The notes under the pieces are model-generated. The model was not told where the DNA came from and ran no database searches. It worked only from the letters and a program-made list of their open reading frames with translations. From positions 1 through 6,917 of the forward strand of contig SHYF01000091.1 of the NCBI GenBank assembly GCA_009692985.1: DNA of 6,917 nucleotides, written 5' to 3'. Source of the stretch: Dehalococcoidia bacterium (lineage in GTDB: Bacteria > Chloroflexota > Dehalococcoidia > Lucifugimonadales > SHYF01). Of this stretch, positions 5,984 to 6,917 are shown one piece after another; position 1 is the stretch's first letter; every line of letters starts with the position of its first letter. The position numbers were made by a program, and so were the translations under genes.

Positions 5984-6080
5984 TCCAGAGTCCCGACTTG
6001 TCGGGACTCTGGCGGGGGTCTGGGGGTGTCCCCCAGAATCTTATCCCTCCCCCTCTCCATGTTGGAGAGGGGGCCAGGGG
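5984..6080 (+). repeat. Intergenic hairpin repeat cluster, copy B, after hisF
   Basis: Three perfect hairpins stand in a row. CCAGAGTCCCGA (5985-5996) pairs with TCGGGACTCTGG (6001-6012), 12 bp with a CTTG loop. TCTGGGGG (6019-6026) pairs with CCCCCAGA (6030-6037), 8 bp with a TGT loop. CCCCCTCTCCA (6049-6059) pairs with TGGAGAGGGGG (6063-6073), 11 bp with a TGT loop. The middle one shares its core with copy A. The element fills most of the 180-bp gap before HAD-2. It could act as a terminator or mRNA 3' protection signal, though none of the hairpins has a following T-tract. Confidence 0.85.
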
Positions 6081-6142
6081 GTAAAGTCAAGGTGTTCTCG
6101 CGGGGGTTGTCCACATAGCCTAATAGCTCTCAGGAGTCACGC

Positions 6143-6892
6143 GTGCCTGACATCAAAGCAGTAATCTTCGATATGTACGAGACCCTGGCCCACAACAATA
6201 CATCGTTGTGGCCGCCTGCCTTCGAACAGATATGCAAGGATCAGGGACTCCCGCTGACGGGACAGCAGCTTTGGGACATATGGAAACCTGTAGAACTTGA
6301 CTTCCGCAAGGGGCGAAACCAGGCAGGCAACTCGGGAGATATACCACCGTTCAAGACTTATGAACATGCTTGGCGCGACTGCTTTACGCACGTGTTCCGC
6401 CAAATAGGCAAAGGCGATGCCGCCGATGCCGCACGCAGGTGCGTTATCGCCCTGGGACAGCGTGAGCTTTTCCCTGATACACTCAACATAATTGCCCGGC
6501 TCCGGAGCGCAAACCTTTTTCGTCTGGGTGTTTTGTCCAATGCGGACAACGACTCTCTGTGGCCGTTGCTGCGCCGCCATGGGCTAGAGTTCGATGGCGT
6601 CGTAACATCAGAGGCGGCCCGGGCCTACAAGCCGCATCCACGGCCGTTTCAGCTCATCGCAAAGGCGATGGGTGTTTCGGCAGAGGCTTGCCTGTTCGTG
6701 GGAGACCAGCAGTACGACGATGTCCAGGGCGCCCACGCCGTTGGAATGCAAACCTTGTGGGTGAACCGCGGGGGAGCGCCCATTGACCCGCATTGGGCTG
6801 CGCCTGACCACCAGGTGAAAGATTTGGCAGGGGTGCTGGACATTCTAGGGGTGCATGGAAGTGGCCTGATAGAATTTTCGTCTCAGGAGTAA
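6143..6892 (+). CDS. HAD-superfamily hydrolase with a Tyr in motif I (DMYET)
   Basis: This 249-aa HAD-like protein starts at GTG 6143, with CAGGAG 6 nt upstream. Motif I is FDMYETL: the nucleophile Asp10 is present, but the second Asp of the phosphatase DxD pattern is Tyr12, as in L-2-haloacid dehalogenases. Motif II is Ser132 in GVLSNADN, motif III is Lys163 in AYKPHP, and motif IV is FVGDQQYDDVQGA with Asp188 and Asp192/193. Motif IV looks like that of phosphatases rather than dehalogenases, so the activity is ambiguous and the substrate is unknown. No signal peptide or membrane segment is seen. The gene lies 180 bp after hisF beyond a hairpin cluster and may be a separate transcript. Confidence 0.85.
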   Translation: MPDIKAVIFDMYETLAHNNTSLWPPAFEQICKDQGLPLTGQQLWDIWKPVELDFRKGRNQAGNSGDIPPFKTYEHAWRDCFTHVFRQIGKGDAADAARRCVIALGQRELFPDTLNIIARLRSANLFRLGVLSNADNDSLWPLLRRHGLEFDGVVTSEAARAYKPHPRPFQLIAKAMGVSAEACLFVGDQQYDDVQGAHAVGMQTLWVNRGGAPIDPHWAAPDHQVKDLAGVLDILGVHGSGLIEFSSQE

Positions 6893-6899
6893 AACTCCT
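6885..6899 (+). other. Hairpin across the HAD-2 stop codon
   Basis: AGGAGT (6885-6890) and ACTCCT (6894-6899) form a perfect 6-bp stem with an AAA loop. The TAA stop is 6890-6892. A second possible stem, CCTTCC/GGAGGG, overlaps its right arm. There is no T-tract before the window ends. Confidence 0.35.
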
Positions 6900-6917
6900 T
6901 CCTCTGGGAGGGTCCAG

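Noticed and set aside
6081..6142. Promoter for HAD-2
   Set aside because: The best pairing found, TTCTCG with CCTAAT at 18 bp, matches the consensus at only 3 and 4 of 6 positions.

Overview
The window is a compact, gene-dense stretch of bacterial chromosome. GC is roughly 55-65% in the lines I counted by hand. It holds nine protein-coding genes on two divergent arms. I see no rRNA, tRNA, CRISPR array, transposase or phage gene. The lineage cannot be proven from the sequence. The gene content, the short overlaps and the dispersed G5/C5 hairpin repeats remind me of Chloroflexota (Dehalococcoidia/SAR202-like) genomes, but that is a low-confidence impression.

Left arm, minus strand (34-1582): a YgfZ/GcvT-type folate-binding protein linked to iron-sulfur enzyme maintenance, and upstream of it an A-type (IscA/ErpA/HesB) iron-sulfur carrier. 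Together they look like a small Fe-S maturation pair. The 121-bp gap between them holds a nested inverted repeat built around the TTCGACAAGCTC core. A good promoter-like pair (TTGACT-18 bp-TACAAT) before the carrier moves its likely start inward to 1582.

Right arm, plus strand (1712-6892): first a PduO-type ATP:cob(I)alamin adenosyltransferase. Its start codon lies about 10 bases after a perfect extended -10 box, so its mRNA is probably leaderless or nearly so. After a 160-bp spacer with a possible folded element comes a run of histidine genes: HAD phosphatase, hisH, hisA, a class I SAM methyltransferase, hisF. A second HAD-like hydrolase follows. HisH and HisF form imidazole-glycerol-phosphate synthase, and HisA makes its substrate PRFAR, so three consecutive-step proteins are present with their catalytic residues visible. 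HAD-1 overlaps hisH by 22 nt, hisH overlaps hisA by 1 nt, and the methyltransferase is 2 nt from hisF, all pointing to translational coupling.

The least ordinary features lie between genes. Two related hairpin repeats sit after hisA and after hisF, bracketing the methyltransferase-hisF pair, and a third may begin at the right edge. Several stop codons (ygfZ-like, hisA, hisF, HAD-2) lie inside short GC-rich or palindromic hairpins without a T-tract. I see no clear new defence, mobile or biosynthetic system. The best leads are the stop-codon hairpins and repeats, the leaderless adenosyltransferase, the HAD enzymes as possible histidinol-phosphatase candidates, and the methyltransferase placed inside the his genes.
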